Source of the DNA: Liolophura sinensis
Lineage: Eukaryota > Mollusca > Polyplacophora > Chitonida > Chitonidae
NCBI RefSeq assembly: GCF_032854445.1
Contig: NC_088302.1
Coordinates: 35,036,191 to 35,096,190, forward strand
Reading direction: 5' to 3'
Length of the DNA stretch: 60,000 bases
The DNA itself is not shown here. Below are more notes on the stretch, generated by a model that saw only the letters and a list, made by a program, of their open reading frames with translations, did no database searches and was not told the DNA's origin. Within the stretch, counting starts at the first letter, position 1.

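Overview
This window is invertebrate nuclear DNA, most likely from a marine mollusc or a related lophotrochozoan. It is AT-rich, has no compact gene array, and carries many copies of a tRNA-derived SINE whose 3' tail (gaaatattcttgagtacgg / cgtaaaacaccaatcaaata) is of a type I associate with mollusc genomes. The species assignment is an inference from repeats and gene structure.

One gene explains essentially all the coding signal: a plus-strand orthologue of the deubiquitinase OTUD4 (Drosophila otu). I could thread 18 coding exons from 4924 to the right edge. Every junction has AG/GT boundaries and compatible phase. The exons sum to 2751 nt, or 917 codons, with no internal stop. The start of the gene (the OTU catalytic Asp/Cys loop) lies left of the window or was not found, and the stop codon lies right of it. 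In order the exons encode: the C-terminal two thirds of the OTU domain including the catalytic His (4924-17010), a helical and basic linker (18035-20548), a Tudor domain (23123-33089), a basic and RG-rich stretch (42124-42587), Pro/Gln/Tyr-rich low-complexity sequence (45134-55163), a conserved R-F-F-x-N-L-G motif (56601-56641), and a large final exon (58870 to edge). That last exon holds an acidic Ser-rich tract, a textbook PAM2 motif for binding the MLLE domain of poly(A)-binding protein, and a polyproline run. I do not know of a PAM2 motif described in vertebrate OTUD4, so this is the most interesting functional observation here.

The introns (0.3-9 kb) are repeat-rich. They contain about twenty pieces of the tRNA-type SINE, mostly in gene sense. 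There is a second SINE-like family sharing its middle, a MITE-like family with inverted ends, and other dispersed pairs. At least ten different minisatellites have periods from about 18 to 104 bp, several with higher-order structure. Two transposon relics are recognisable: a 718-bp deletion derivative of a PIF/Harbinger element at 7941-8658, which keeps the 5' ends of both of its genes, and a broken RNase H segment of a DIRS-like retroelement on the minus strand at about 57909-58455. Long poly-G tracts on the sense strand are frequent.

Two further open, splice-bounded segments (57245-57437 and about 49045-49216) could be alternative exons and need RNA evidence. Most other open reading frames in the window are by-products of tandem repeats or SINEs.
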